In this document: positions 17,458-25,804 of the stretch, one piece after another
Numbering within the stretch: position 1 is the first letter of the stretch
How the letters are laid out: the number at the start of each line of letters is the position of its first letter
Origin: Domibacillus robiginosus
Lineage (GTDB): Bacteria; Bacillota; Bacilli; Bacillales; Domibacillaceae
NCBI RefSeq assembly: GCF_000966195.1
Contig: NZ_LAHL01000036.1
Coordinates: 1-42,922, forward strand
Reading direction: 5' to 3'
Length of the DNA stretch: 42,922 nt
Translations under genes and position numbers: made by a program
The notes under the pieces: model-generated
The model's database searches: none
What the model saw: the letters and a program-made list of their open reading frames with translations, nothing else
What the model was told of the DNA's origin: nothing

Positions 17458-18167
17458 TAGCTTAGTTTTCTCTCTGCTTCGCCAATCGCCTGACGAATGG
17501 CACTTTCCGGATTTGAAATCACATATCCATGACCCGAAGCAAGCAAAGACGGCCGAAGGAATTCGATCTGTTTCGCACTTTCAATCGCTGTTTGCTTATC
17601 CCATGTTCCAAATGCAGGAAACGGGAACATTGGTTTCAATGTGCCGGCAACCGCTGTGCCTCCACGCGTTTGAAAAGCGTCCCCCGCAATAAGATGTTTG
17701 TTTCGTGTGTCCAAAAATGACATGGAACCAGGTGTATGGCCCGGCGTAAAAACAGCTTCAAGTGAACCAATTCGATCTCCTGCTTCCAGCTCTACGTCTG
17801 GACGTGTCCGCATTCTTTTTGGCACTCCGCCTTTGACTGGCTTTTGCGCTTCGTGTGCATCAATCGACAAGTCCCCCTGCAAAATACGGGCATCACGTGC
17901 AGAGATACAAACCGGCACATCAGGCATAATCGCTTTGAGTTTATCGACAGAGCCAATATGATCCTCATGAGCGTGCGTCAGCACAATGTGCCCGATTGGC
18001 TTGCCCAATTGTTTAACCATATTCATAATGGCTGCTGCACTAAATGGAAGCGCCGCATCGATCAAAGTAAGAGATTTCTCTTCCTCAACGATATAGCAAT
18101 TTACCGGAAACAAGGATGGCATAAAAGAAAGCTGATATAATGTTCCCCTTTTTTGAATGCGAACCAT
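17457..18167 (-). CDS. MBL-fold metallo-hydrolase (second)
   Basis: 236-residue metallo-beta-lactamase-fold protein. LTHAHEDHIGSVD is the HxHxDH metal motif, FTPGHTPGSMSF gives the next histidine, IAGDAFQ the bridging aspartate and SGHGYV the final histidine, so the active site appears complete. Substrate unknown; it is not closely similar to the MBL protein at 7384-8241 beyond the fold motifs. The longest frame starts at 18278 and would run through the upstream terminator; AAAGGGGA precedes the ATG at 18167 (MVRIQKRG), the preferred start. Confidence 0.87.
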   Translation of the reverse strand: MVRIQKRGTLYQLSFMPSLFPVNCYIVEEEKSLTLIDAALPFSAAAIMNMVKQLGKPIGHIVLTHAHEDHIGSVDKLKAIMPDVPVCISARDARILQGDLSIDAHEAQKPVKGGVPKRMRTRPDVELEAGDRIGSLEAVFTPGHTPGSMSFLDTRNKHLIAGDAFQTRGGTAVAGTLKPMFPFPAFGTWDKQTAIESAKQIEFLRPSLLASGHGYVISNPESAIRQAIGEAERKLS

Positions 18168-18183
18168 GACAATCCCCTTTCGA

Positions 18184-18224
18184 TGAAAAATGGCTTCCGT
18201 ACGAAACGGAAGCCATTTTTTATT
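18184..18224 (-). terminator. Terminator after the SLH amidase
   Basis: Hairpin AAAATGGCTTCCGT ... ACGGAAGCCATTTT with T run, located directly after the amidase stop codon. Its stem and flanks repeat those of the terminator at 12538-12576. Confidence 0.88.
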
Positions 18225-19614
18225 TGTAATAGGTGCTGACATTGAATCCTTTTGCTTTGTAGTAATCAAGGATACCATTATAAATCGCGATGGACATTTT
18301 ATTCATTTGGGCATCAGACGCCATCTTCGCAGCGTCTTCAGCATTTGTAATAAAGCCGAGCTCAAGAAGTGTTGCCGGCATGCTATTTTCTCGGAGAACA
18401 GAAAGATTGCCTGGCTTTGTGCCCCGGTCGCGAAGCCCCCATGCATCAATCATACGCGCCTGAATTTTTTCGCCCAGAAGCTTACTGTCTGCTACATGCT
18501 GATTTCCAGCTGCATAGTAATAGGCTTCTGTACCAGTTGCAGCAGGCGAGGCTGCATTCGCATGAATACTGACAAAAATATCGCCATTCTCATTTTTCGC
18601 AAACTTAGAACGATCGATCAGCTCAATAAATACATCGGAGGACCGCGTCATTTTTACAGTAAACGGTGTTTGCTTTAAAAGGTTCCTTACCTGAAGTCCG
18701 GTTTTCAGAACTACATCTTTTTCATTTAATCCATTGCCGACTGCTCCAGGGTCTTTGCCGCCATGACCCGGGTCTAAAATAATCGTTTGTCCGGCAAGAG
18801 CAGAATGGTTGTCTGGTGACGGAGCCGGCGCTGGCGAAGTCACGGCGCCTCCTGCCGATGAACGTAAATAATACGAGCTGACAAACCCAGTAAGGGCGCC
18901 CGTTTGAATATAAGTCCAGCCGCCGACTGAATGAGCACCTGTTACTTTTGTGTTGCCTGAAATCTTGCCGATTGATGCATAGTTCGTTGACGGGCCGGTG
19001 CGAATATTTAAATTGTTTACTGTCGAGACAAGCGGGGAATCAAAAGACGCTGTTTGCTTTAAACGAAAAGCTGGATTAACAGCACGTGCCAGAAACACAG
19101 CAAAGTCTGCACGAGTGATCGTTTTGCTTGAGCCGAACGTGCCATCGGCCATCCCGCTTGCAATTCCGAGCTTTAAAAGTGCCTGTTCAGCATCACCGGA
19201 ATAACTGAATGCTCTTTTTAAAATAACAGCCATCTCACTACGTGTGACTGCTTTAGATGGAAAAAACTTGTTTTCCGGGGTACCAGTCATGATCCCTTTA
19301 TCAGCCAGTGCTTCGATATAGCCGGACGCTGTATTTCCTTTTCCTATATCAGCAAACCGGGTCTCTCTCTGATGTCCGTCCAGCTGCAGCGTACGGCCAA
19401 CAAAAATGGCCACCTGTGCCCGTGTTAACGTTGCTTCTGGGACAAATGATGTTGACGTGACTCCATAGACAATTTTTCCTTCGGTTAAGTAATTAACTTC
19501 CTTAACTGCACGCGGTGGAACATCTTTAAATCCTGCTGCTTGAACAGGTGCTTGAATGCCCAGCAGAGAAAGAACCAGGCACAATGCTGCCATAAACATC
19601 GTCCATTTTTTCAC
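18220..19614 (-). CDS. Cell-wall N-acetylmuramoyl-L-alanine amidase with SLH and SH3 domains
   Basis: 464-residue secreted autolysin. A signal peptide (about residues 1-27, lysines then a hydrophobic core, ending VQA-A) is followed by three S-layer homology repeats (about 28-195; FKDVP, FADIG, repeated ITRA/LTRA motifs) that bind secondary wall polymers. A bacterial SH3 domain (about 205-262, NNLNIRTGPSTNYASIGKI) and a Pro/Ser/Ala linker come next. The C-terminal Amidase_3 domain has zinc-ligand motifs LDPGHGGKDPG, SIHANA and the catalytic glutamate in LLELGFITN. It cleaves the amide between MurNAc and the stem peptide. The longest frame starts with TTG at 19632, but GGAGG lies inside it, 7 bases before the GTG at 19614. 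Confidence 0.93.
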   Translation of the reverse strand: MKKWTMFMAALCLVLSLLGIQAPVQAAGFKDVPPRAVKEVNYLTEGKIVYGVTSTSFVPEATLTRAQVAIFVGRTLQLDGHQRETRFADIGKGNTASGYIEALADKGIMTGTPENKFFPSKAVTRSEMAVILKRAFSYSGDAEQALLKLGIASGMADGTFGSSKTITRADFAVFLARAVNPAFRLKQTASFDSPLVSTVNNLNIRTGPSTNYASIGKISGNTKVTGAHSVGGWTYIQTGALTGFVSSYYLRSSAGGAVTSPAPAPSPDNHSALAGQTIILDPGHGGKDPGAVGNGLNEKDVVLKTGLQVRNLLKQTPFTVKMTRSSDVFIELIDRSKFAKNENGDIFVSIHANAASPAATGTEAYYYAAGNQHVADSKLLGEKIQARMIDAWGLRDRGTKPGNLSVLRENSMPATLLELGFITNAEDAAKMASDAQMNKMSIAIYNGILDYYKAKGFNVSTYYK

Positions 19615-19714
19615 TTTGTTGCCTCCATTCAAATATATGCCGCTTTTAATCTATACATCGGTTATATTTATTTCATTTTAACGTTTTTTTGGAGACAATT
19701 TTATTTCATTTGTG

Positions 19715-20617
19715 TTACAGACCTCTTGAGCGGCGTTTGAATGAAGCAGTATATATCTCCTTGCGGGCATGCAAAACAGGATCATCAGAGCATTCTATTC
19801 CAGCCGGCAGTATGGTTGGATCGAATAGGAGCTGGTCATTGGGATGGGTGAGTTTTTCTTTTATCTCCAGGCGGCCGACGAGAACTCTGCTCCTCTCTTC
19901 AGGCCAGAGTACAGTTGAATCGTCCACGGCATCTTCCGGTTTTCCTAGAATAATAGAAAGGGTAAAACCAACAGGCAGCTCCTCTTCTAATTCTTTTTCC
20001 AAGTAATCCGCCGGGTGAGTGACAGCTTCTTTTACCGCTTCTTTGCTGAACGATTGGTCTGGTGTCCATTCATATTTTATCGGATAGCGGTCTCCTGCTT
20101 GATTGATAAAGTAAAATGTATGAATAGGAAAATAACGGCTTGTTGAGTAGCTTACGAACGGCTTCAATCGTTTGAAAATCTGAAAAGCGGCTTTGCCTTC
20201 TGGATAGTCAGTGAACATTTTCACCAGATCCCATGGGCCTGGTTTTTCTGCTGCAAGCCTCATCATCTCTACAAAGGCTTCCGGCGTTTTTGTTAAAAAA
20301 ACAGGCACATTAACACCTACTAAATAAGTTACTTGTCCGTCTGGAAGGTGAAATTGAACAGACATCCCTTTGACTGGAGAAAAGCCGTCAAGCATGTTTG
20401 GATTGGGTGAACTATCAGAAAAGCGGACGACTGCTTTCACCGGCTCCCGCTGTAAATGCGCGGCTGTTGTGTACGGAGCTGCCTGTCCATTTGGAGTGAA
20501 AACAGCCTTGTAAAAGCTGCCTCTCGCATGTGCCCGGCGGCAGCCCGGGTGTGTGCCTGCTATTTTTTCAATAGATTCTATCGCAGTTTCGGCTAAATCT
20601 GCATACCTTTCGTTCAT
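19715..20617 (-). CDS. Catalase-related peroxidase (mini-catalase, SrpA-like)
   Basis: 300-residue member of the short catalase family, which keeps the haem-binding core but lacks the catalase wrapping loop and C-terminal domains. It has the distal histidine in RRAHARGSF (about residue 29), VVRFSDSSPNPNM near residue 68 and the proximal haem-tyrosine block DPVLHARKEIYTASFKRR at the C-terminus. Such proteins act mainly as haem peroxidases for organic substrates; activity here is inferred. AAGGAGG lies 8 bases before the ATG at 20617, preferred over the longest-frame start at 20641. Second catalase-fold gene in the window besides katA; no PerR box was seen upstream. Confidence 0.88.
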   Translation of the reverse strand: MNERYADLAETAIESIEKIAGTHPGCRRAHARGSFYKAVFTPNGQAAPYTTAAHLQREPVKAVVRFSDSSPNPNMLDGFSPVKGMSVQFHLPDGQVTYLVGVNVPVFLTKTPEAFVEMMRLAAEKPGPWDLVKMFTDYPEGKAAFQIFKRLKPFVSYSTSRYFPIHTFYFINQAGDRYPIKYEWTPDQSFSKEAVKEAVTHPADYLEKELEEELPVGFTLSIILGKPEDAVDDSTVLWPEERSRVLVGRLEIKEKLTHPNDQLLFDPTILPAGIECSDDPVLHARKEIYTASFKRRSRGL

Positions 20618-20648
20618 AGAGCATCCTCCTTTTTTATTCATCCTTACC

Positions 20649-20693
20649 CAAAAAAGCCTTTACTGATTCAAATACAATCAGCAAAGGCTTTTT
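20649..20693. terminator. Terminator between hydrolase relic and mini-catalase
   Basis: Arms AAAAAAGCCTTT and AAAGGCTTTTTT, extended inward by CTGATT/AATCAG, around a short loop, with T runs on both strands. Confidence 0.85.
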
Positions 20694-20705
20694 TCCCGCT
20701 CATGG

Positions 20706-21050
20706 TTAGCTGTTTAAAAATCGGATAAGTTCCCCTGAAAACTTCTCACGTTTGTCCCAAAATGAACCATGGCCGCTTTGTTCAAATGGAACAATATGTG
20801 AATTTGGAATACCTTTATTCATTTCCTCTGCAAATTCATACGGGCAAATTTGATCTTTTTTTCCGTGAAAAATAGCAGTCGGTACATTTATACTGCCGAG
20901 ATCCATTCGCAAATCCTCATCCCGAAGTGCTTACAGCAGACTTGATTGTGGAATGACCTCCTACTTGAAGACCGGTAGAAAAATAACCGACTTTCCTTCA
21001 TCTATATCATTCGCAAATAACTTTACGTCTTTTGCTGTTTCAATAAACAT
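20706..21050 (-). pseudogene. Alpha/beta hydrolase with large internal deletion
   Basis: The minus strand keeps both ends of an alpha/beta hydrolase gene but not the middle. At 21050-20961, behind an AAGGAGT Shine-Dalgarno, lie 29 codons with a typical N-terminus (MFIETAKDVKLFANDIDEGK, then SVIFL) that break off where the oxyanion HGWP motif should follow. At 20933-20706 lie the last ~70 codons with the charge-relay aspartate (HGKKDQICP) and catalytic histidine (SGHGSFW), behind an in-frame TAA at 20931-20933. A complete enzyme has about 270 residues, so roughly 170 codons, including the nucleophile serine, are gone. Both parts are on the same strand and in order. Confidence 0.85.
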
Positions 21051-21174
21051 AACCTGGAACACTCCTTTTAAATGGATGGAAATCCGCTCAATCCTTTCCC
21101 GCCCTTACGCCCTCACAAACATGCCAATATGCTGTATACTGTTAATGGCTTATTCTTAAAAGAAGGTGATACGT

Positions 21175-22125
21175 ATGATCCGAACCGCTGCCATTACAGT
21201 TGACCAGACTGTTTTGCATAATATTCCGCTCCAGGACCTTCAGGGAGAAAATATTCTTTGGTACTGGGTGGATCTTGATCAGCCGACCAACGATGAAACG
21301 ACGATTTTACAGGATTTTTTCTCATTTCACCCGCTGGCCATTGAAGACTGCCTGCATTTTATTCAGCGCCCAAAGCTCGATTACTATGAAGATCATAATT
21401 TTATGATTATCCAGTCCGTCAACCAAAAAACCCTCGACCCGGAGGAAATCGATATCTTTTGGTGTGCCAATTATATCGTAACGTTTCACCGAAAAAAATC
21501 AGTTGAAATCGACACAGTATGGGACCGCCTGCTGGATGCAAAAAAAATCAAAAACCTGAACCCGGTCCAGGTTTTATATCATCTTGTTGACAAAGTGGTT
21601 GATCACTTTTTTCCAAGTGTTTATCAAATTGAAGACAGCTTAATTCAGTTGGAAGCAGAAGACGCAGATCAAGCCAGCACCGATGATTTATTTAACATCA
21701 GAAAAGAATTATTAAAGCTGCGCCGGATTATTTTCCCGATGCGGGAGCTGCTTTATCGGGTCTTGAATTCGGACCGTGTTCGAATGGGTAAAAAAAGCAA
21801 AGTGTATTTTAAAGACATTTATGACCACCTTTTAATGCTGACGGAAATTGTTGAATCAAACCGAGAGCTGACAAAAGATATGCGTGACAGTTACTTATCC
21901 GTTAATTCAAATCGAATGAACAGTATTATGATGACCCTGACTGTGATTACGACTATTTTCATGCCGCTTACATTCATTGCTGGTATTTATGGGATGAACT
22001 TTGATTATATGCCGGAGCTGCACTGGCGTTACGGTTACTTTATTGTGCTGGGCGTAATGGCTGGAATTTCTTTATCAATGTTTATATTTTTCTGGCGCAA
22101 AGGCTGGTTTCGACAGGATCATTAA
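21175..22125 (+). CDS. corA: CorA-type magnesium transporter
   Basis: 316-residue CorA-family divalent metal channel (Mg2+, possibly Co2+/Ni2+). A large cytoplasmic N-terminal domain (about 1-250) with the acidic and helical segments of the family is followed by two C-terminal membrane segments. The universal GMN selectivity motif is present (GIYGMNFDYMPEL) between them, and the short basic C-tail is typical. The longest frame starts at a GTG at 21166 that belongs to the Shine-Dalgarno AAGGTGAT (21163-21170); ATG at 21175 is preferred. Single gene with its own terminator. Confidence 0.94.
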   Translation: MIRTAAITVDQTVLHNIPLQDLQGENILWYWVDLDQPTNDETTILQDFFSFHPLAIEDCLHFIQRPKLDYYEDHNFMIIQSVNQKTLDPEEIDIFWCANYIVTFHRKKSVEIDTVWDRLLDAKKIKNLNPVQVLYHLVDKVVDHFFPSVYQIEDSLIQLEAEDADQASTDDLFNIRKELLKLRRIIFPMRELLYRVLNSDRVRMGKKSKVYFKDIYDHLLMLTEIVESNRELTKDMRDSYLSVNSNRMNSIMMTLTVITTIFMPLTFIAGIYGMNFDYMPELHWRYGYFIVLGVMAGISLSMFIFFWRKGWFRQDH

Positions 22126-22128
22126 TAA

Positions 22129-22163
22129 AAAAAGAACCGATGCAAGCCATCGGTTCTTTTTCC
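22129..22163 (+). terminator. Terminator after corA
   Basis: Arms AAAAAGAACCGATG and CATCGGTTCTTTTT with a 5-base loop and T run, directly after the stop codon. Confidence 0.92.
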
Positions 22164-22328
22164 ATTTTTTCTACATAATTTCTTTTGGAAAAATGAGTGA
22201 GAAATAGAGTGTGTCTTGATGAAAATCATTTTTCTTTCAATAAATACCTCTCTGCTTTTTGTTTATATTCCCAAACAAACGAAACAAATTTTCATTTCAG
22301 CACAAATAAATTATCTATCAATCAATGA

Positions 22329-22334
22329 TAAAAT
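22329..22334 (+). promoter_or_regulatory. Possible -10 element of the amino-acid permease
   Basis: TAAAAT within TGATAAAATG lies about 20 bases before the cre box. No convincing -35 hexamer is seen at normal spacing, so an activated or weak promoter is possible. Tentative. Confidence 0.35.
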
Positions 22335-22343
22335 GAGCGTACG

Positions 22344-22372
22344 CTTATTTGTTGTAAGCGTTAACAAATAAG
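22344..22372 (+). repeat. Inverted repeat around the cre site
   Basis: Perfect 10-base arms CTTATTTGTT (22344-22353) and AACAAATAAG (22363-22372), loop 9. A competing pair ACGCTTA (22341-22347) / TAAGCGT (22355-22361) overlaps it, so the two hairpins are mutually exclusive. The 196 bases from 22373 to the permease start contain no other recognised element. Confidence 0.7.
22353..22366 (+). promoter_or_regulatory. Catabolite-responsive element (cre)
   Basis: TGTAAGCGTTAACA is a perfect match to the CcpA consensus TGWNANCGNTNWCA. It lies about 200 bases before the permease start, just downstream of a candidate -10, a position where CcpA-HPr(Ser-P) typically represses. It is embedded in overlapping inverted repeats (22341-22372). 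Confidence 0.85.
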
Positions 22373-22568
22373 TTCCGGCCTGCTTTCTATCTTTTTATTT
22401 TTGATCAATCTGACTGTTTCGGCAAAAGAGAAGTCTGTGTTTCCTTCTTATTCTTCTTGCCAACCGAAACAGCACAGAGCTACAATGAGGAAGCGTGTTA
22501 ATTTCTTGAAGCATCACAGAGCGATTTTTTCCATTTTAGAACTTATTTTAAGGAAAGGAAGAACACAA

Positions 22569-23966
22569 ATGGCACAACTAGATTCAAAGAAAATAACACC
22601 TAAATCAAACGGCAGCACCGAACTGCACCGTGGGTTAGAAGAAAGGCATATTACACTAATGTCCCTCGGCGCTGCAATCGGTGTCGGGCTGTTTTTAGGC
22701 TCCGCCACCGCAATTAAACTGGCTGGACCAGGTATTTTGCTTGCTTACGCAGTCAGCGGTATGGTGATGTTTTTTATTATGCGTGCACTTGGTGAAATGG
22801 CAATTGAAAAGCCTGTTGCCGGTTCATTTAGTAAATACGCGCGTGATTATCTTGGCCCACTGGCCGGATTTATAACTGGATGGAACTACTGGTTTTTATG
22901 GGTTGTAACCTGTATGGCGGAAATTACCGCGGTCGGCGTTTATATGGGCTTCTGGTATCCAGATGTTCCAGCCTGGATTTGGGCATTAGCCGCCCTGGTC
23001 ATTATGACAACCGTTAACTTTTTAGCAGTAAAAGCATATGGGGAATTGGAGTTTTGGTTTGCTCTCATCAAAATTGTTGCGATTCTTTCGATGATTGTAA
23101 TCGGTGTGTTAATGATCGCTTTCGGAATCGGAAACGGTGGTATTGCAACCGGGATCAGCAACCTTTGGGAGAACGGCGGCTTTTTCCCGAATGGTGCAAA
23201 AGGACTTCTGTTATCCTTGCAGATGGTTATGTTCGCTTATTTGGGCATTGAGTTAATCGGTGTTACGGCCGGGGAAGTAAAAAACCCGGAAAAGTCATTA
23301 TCAAGAGCGATTGACTCTGTATTTTGGCGGATTTTAATTTTTTATGTGGGCGCTTTGTTCGTCATTATGTCTATTTATCCGTGGACCGAAATTGGCACAC
23401 AAGGAAGCCCCTTTGTCCTGACATTTGAAAAAGTGGGTATTCCAGCAGCAGCCGGCATTATCAACTTTGTTGTTCTAACGGCCGCTCTTTCATCTTGCAA
23501 CAGCGGTATTTTCAGTACAGGACGCATGCTGTTTAATCTGGCAGAACACGGGGAAGCACCTGCTTCTTACCAAACGCTGACTCGAAACGGTGTGCCGGGC
23601 AAAGCTATTATTGCGTCTGCCGGCGTGCTGCTCATTGGCGTTTTGTTGAATTATCTTGTACCTGCTAAAGTTTTCACATGGGTAACGAGCATTGCGACAT
23701 TCGGAGCGATTTGGACATGGGCAGTTATTTTGCTTTCACAAATTCGCTACCGCAAGAGCTTGAGCCCGCAACAGCAGCAGAGGCTTAAATACAAGGTTCC
23801 GCTATTTCCTTTTACTTCATACATCTCTCTTGCATTTCTAGCAGGCGTTATCGTTGTAATGGGCTTTAGTGCGGATACAAGAATTGCCCTGATTGTCGGT
23901 CCACTTTGGCTGCTTTCATTAACGGCTTTCTATTATGCCAAAGGGTTTCACCGCAAAAATGCATAA
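22569..23966 (+). CDS. Amino-acid permease, AAT family (ProY/histidine-permease-like)
   Basis: 465-residue permease with about 12 membrane segments, of the amino-acid transporter family that includes E. coli ProY and B. subtilis YbgF/AapA. The signature GVGLFLGSATAIKLAGPGIL (residues 38-57) and GITAGE-type block ELIGVTAGEVKNPEKSL are clear, and overall it follows ProY closely in order of motifs. Substrate (proline, histidine or another neutral amino acid) cannot be fixed by eye. The longest frame starts at 22401 within the leader; the ATG at 22569 with GGAAAGGAAG upstream gives the family N-terminus. Catabolite repression is likely given the cre site. Confidence 0.88.
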   Translation: MAQLDSKKITPKSNGSTELHRGLEERHITLMSLGAAIGVGLFLGSATAIKLAGPGILLAYAVSGMVMFFIMRALGEMAIEKPVAGSFSKYARDYLGPLAGFITGWNYWFLWVVTCMAEITAVGVYMGFWYPDVPAWIWALAALVIMTTVNFLAVKAYGELEFWFALIKIVAILSMIVIGVLMIAFGIGNGGIATGISNLWENGGFFPNGAKGLLLSLQMVMFAYLGIELIGVTAGEVKNPEKSLSRAIDSVFWRILIFYVGALFVIMSIYPWTEIGTQGSPFVLTFEKVGIPAAAGIINFVVLTAALSSCNSGIFSTGRMLFNLAEHGEAPASYQTLTRNGVPGKAIIASAGVLLIGVLLNYLVPAKVFTWVTSIATFGAIWTWAVILLSQIRYRKSLSPQQQQRLKYKVPLFPFTSYISLAFLAGVIVVMGFSADTRIALIVGPLWLLSLTAFYYAKGFHRKNA

Positions 23967-23978
23967 GTGCTCTTTCAA

Positions 23979-24017
23979 CGGACCGGTTCTGCCCTGAGCA
24001 GGCCGGTCCTTTTTACG
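23979..24017. terminator. Terminator between the permease and the DUF4385 gene
   Basis: GGACCGG ... CCGGTCC stem with inner TGC/GCA pairing and TTTTT on the plus strand; it lies between convergent stops. Confidence 0.82.
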
Positions 24018-24018
24018 A

Positions 24019-24465
24019 TCAGCCATACTTTTTCTGATGCTCTTTTTTCATCTTTAAGTACTCTTCATCCTCACGTACGGTTTTCCACTTCACTTCAAAG
24101 ATCGCAGCTGATTTCGCTTTTTCTTCATCAATATGCCGCTCGTTTACTTCACCTTTTTTATCATATTTGCGCCCGCCTTTATAATTGGTGTAGCGACGTG
24201 AACGCGTATAGCCCATCTGCAAAAATTTGCGAGCCATATCCATGCCGACAAAATCTCCTTTTTCTTTGTACTCTAAAAACATGCTGTAAATCTTTTCTGA
24301 TGATTCATGGGCAATATCCGGTGTTTTAAAGCGCCAGTGCGGCAAAATTTCGCTTTTATACGGCTCGACCAGAAGCACGCCCTGTTCACCACGGCCTACC
24401 CGGTATTTTTCTGGTTCTTTTCGAAAGTCAATGCGGTCAAAATCGAGTGAATAATCAAATGCCAT
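24019..24465 (-). CDS. DUF4385 domain protein
   Basis: 148-residue soluble protein matching DUF4385 over its whole length: FDYSLDFDRIDFRKEPEKYRVGRGEQGVL at the N-terminus (given here in outline), the central LPHWRFKTP block and a basic segment RSRRYTNYKGGRKYDKKG. Function unknown; the family is found in bacteria, phages and eukaryotes. AAAGGAGAG sits 8 bases before the ATG. Single gene, convergent with the permease. Confidence 0.85.
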   Translation of the reverse strand: MAFDYSLDFDRIDFRKEPEKYRVGRGEQGVLLVEPYKSEILPHWRFKTPDIAHESSEKIYSMFLEYKEKGDFVGMDMARKFLQMGYTRSRRYTNYKGGRKYDKKGEVNERHIDEEKAKSAAIFEVKWKTVREDEEYLKMKKEHQKKYG

Positions 24466-24582
24466 TATGCTTCTCTCCTTTTTCTTTTTTTACCCGCTCT
24501 TCCAGGGACAAAACGAAGGAAAATACGTTTAAAACTGCGCCAATTGTAAATAGTAGTAAAAAAAGATGAAAAGAGGATCGCG

Positions 24583-25050
24583 ATGAAAAAAATTTACGGT
24601 ACTGCTGCTTCTTTTTTTCTTGCAGGGATGCTGACAGCTGGATGTGGGACAGATGAAAGTGAACAGCCTGTTTTGGATACAGAAACCGATACAATTGAAG
24701 AAAACGCCCGTGATCTGCCAAGTAAAATTCAAAATGTTCAAAGCATGCTTGACCGTGTAAACACGCACATCAAATCTTCTGAAAGCGGCGAGGAGCTTCA
24801 AGAAGCTGGAGAAAGCCTGAAGGAGCATTGGGATTTAGCCGAAAAGGAAGTGGAAGAACAGTATCCAAAAGATTATGCGGCCATTGAAAAAAGCCTGTAT
24901 CCACTTATAGATGAAGCAAAAAAAGACAGTCCGGACCTTCAGAAAATGACACCATGGGTGAAAGATGCTAATGATCAATTAACTGCCCTTTTAGAAAAAG
25001 CATCAAATCCTAAAAAAGAAGAAGATGCGTTAAATCTAGAGCAAAAATAA
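24583..25050 (+). CDS. Small secreted lipoprotein
   Basis: 155-residue predicted lipoprotein: basic start MKKIYG, hydrophobic core and lipobox LTAGC with the lipidated cysteine at residue 21. The mature part is acidic, entirely helical in appearance (heptad-like ESLKEHWDLAEKEVEEQYPK) and has no cysteine, consistent with a short helical bundle on the outer face of the membrane. I do not recognise a named family with certainty. It is followed after 15 bases by the DUF2071 gene and probably forms an operon with it. Confidence 0.8.
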   Translation: MKKIYGTAASFFLAGMLTAGCGTDESEQPVLDTETDTIEENARDLPSKIQNVQSMLDRVNTHIKSSESGEELQEAGESLKEHWDLAEKEVEEQYPKDYAAIEKSLYPLIDEAKKDSPDLQKMTPWVKDANDQLTALLEKASNPKKEEDALNLEQK

Positions 25051-25065
25051 AAGGAGGTGTGGAGG

Positions 25066-25791
25066 ATGGCTGATGAATTCCAGGAAACGATTCAGCGGCC
25101 GTTTCCGCTCCCATCTTCTCCATGGGCCGCCAAACAACGATGGGATTTTATGCTTTTTCTTCACTGGCCGGTTTCAGCTCAAAAACTGAAGCCGCATATT
25201 CCGTCCGCTCTGTCTCTTGACTTATTTGGTGGCAATGCCTGGATCAGTATTGTACCGTTTCTGGCCCGTAGCACCCGCCTGCACGGCATGCCGCCCTTTC
25301 CTTTTTATCATTCTTACTTGGAATTAAATATAAGAACATACGTAACGTACAAAGGCATTCCTGGCGTTTACTTTTTCAGTCTCGGCGTCGATAAATGGCC
25401 GGTCGTCCTTGGTGCGCGCGCCGCTTCCTTTCTTCCGTATTACCACACTCGAATGAAGCTGCTTTTACGCAATCAAACTGTGTACTTTCAATCAGGAAAC
25501 AAGCAGCCTTTTCGCGCCGCTTATTTTCCTTCTTCTCCTGTTTTTATTCCATCGGAGGGCAGCATAGACTTCTGGCTGCTTGAACGCTACTGCCTGTTTG
25601 ATCAAAAAGGCAGTATCGTTCTTCGCGGAGATATTCATCATGACCGCTGGCGTGTGGCAGAAGCGTCCTGCGCTTTTTTGAACCTGCCGTCTGTTCCTTT
25701 TTTACCGGATACTCTTTTTAATCAAAAGCCTCTCGCTCATTTTGCCCACAAAAAAAACGTGTTTGCCTGGCCATTAAAAATTTCCAGATAA
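25066..25791 (+). CDS. DUF2071 family protein (YqjF-like)
   Basis: 241-residue protein of the DUF2071/YqjF acetoacetate-decarboxylase-like fold family. Family features are the opening RWDFMLFLHWPVSAQKLKPHIP, the GNAWISIVPF strand and YLELNIRTYVTYKGIPGVYF (about residues 85-104). No catalytic role has been shown for this family. The longest frame begins with a GTG at 25057 that lies inside the Shine-Dalgarno AAGGAGGTG; the ATG at 25066 is preferred. It is the second gene of a two-gene unit after the lipoprotein, and the terminator overlaps its last codons. Confidence 0.85.
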   Translation: MADEFQETIQRPFPLPSSPWAAKQRWDFMLFLHWPVSAQKLKPHIPSALSLDLFGGNAWISIVPFLARSTRLHGMPPFPFYHSYLELNIRTYVTYKGIPGVYFFSLGVDKWPVVLGARAASFLPYYHTRMKLLLRNQTVYFQSGNKQPFRAAYFPSSPVFIPSEGSIDFWLLERYCLFDQKGSIVLRGDIHHDRWRVAEASCAFLNLPSVPFLPDTLFNQKPLAHFAHKKNVFAWPLKISR

Positions 25792-25804
25792 ACACGTTTT
25801 TGAT
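25747..25804. terminator. Terminator overlapping the DUF2071 3' end
   Basis: Arms AAAAACGTGTTT and AAACACGTTTTT, extended by TGG/CCA inside; the coding end of the DUF2071 gene and its stop codon lie within the hairpin. T runs on both sides serve the convergent oxidoreductase as well. Confidence 0.8.

Noticed and set aside
24529-24828. Two minus-strand frames opposite the lipoprotein gene
   Set aside because: Neither has a ribosome-binding site; the plus-strand lipoprotein has a clear lipobox and start.
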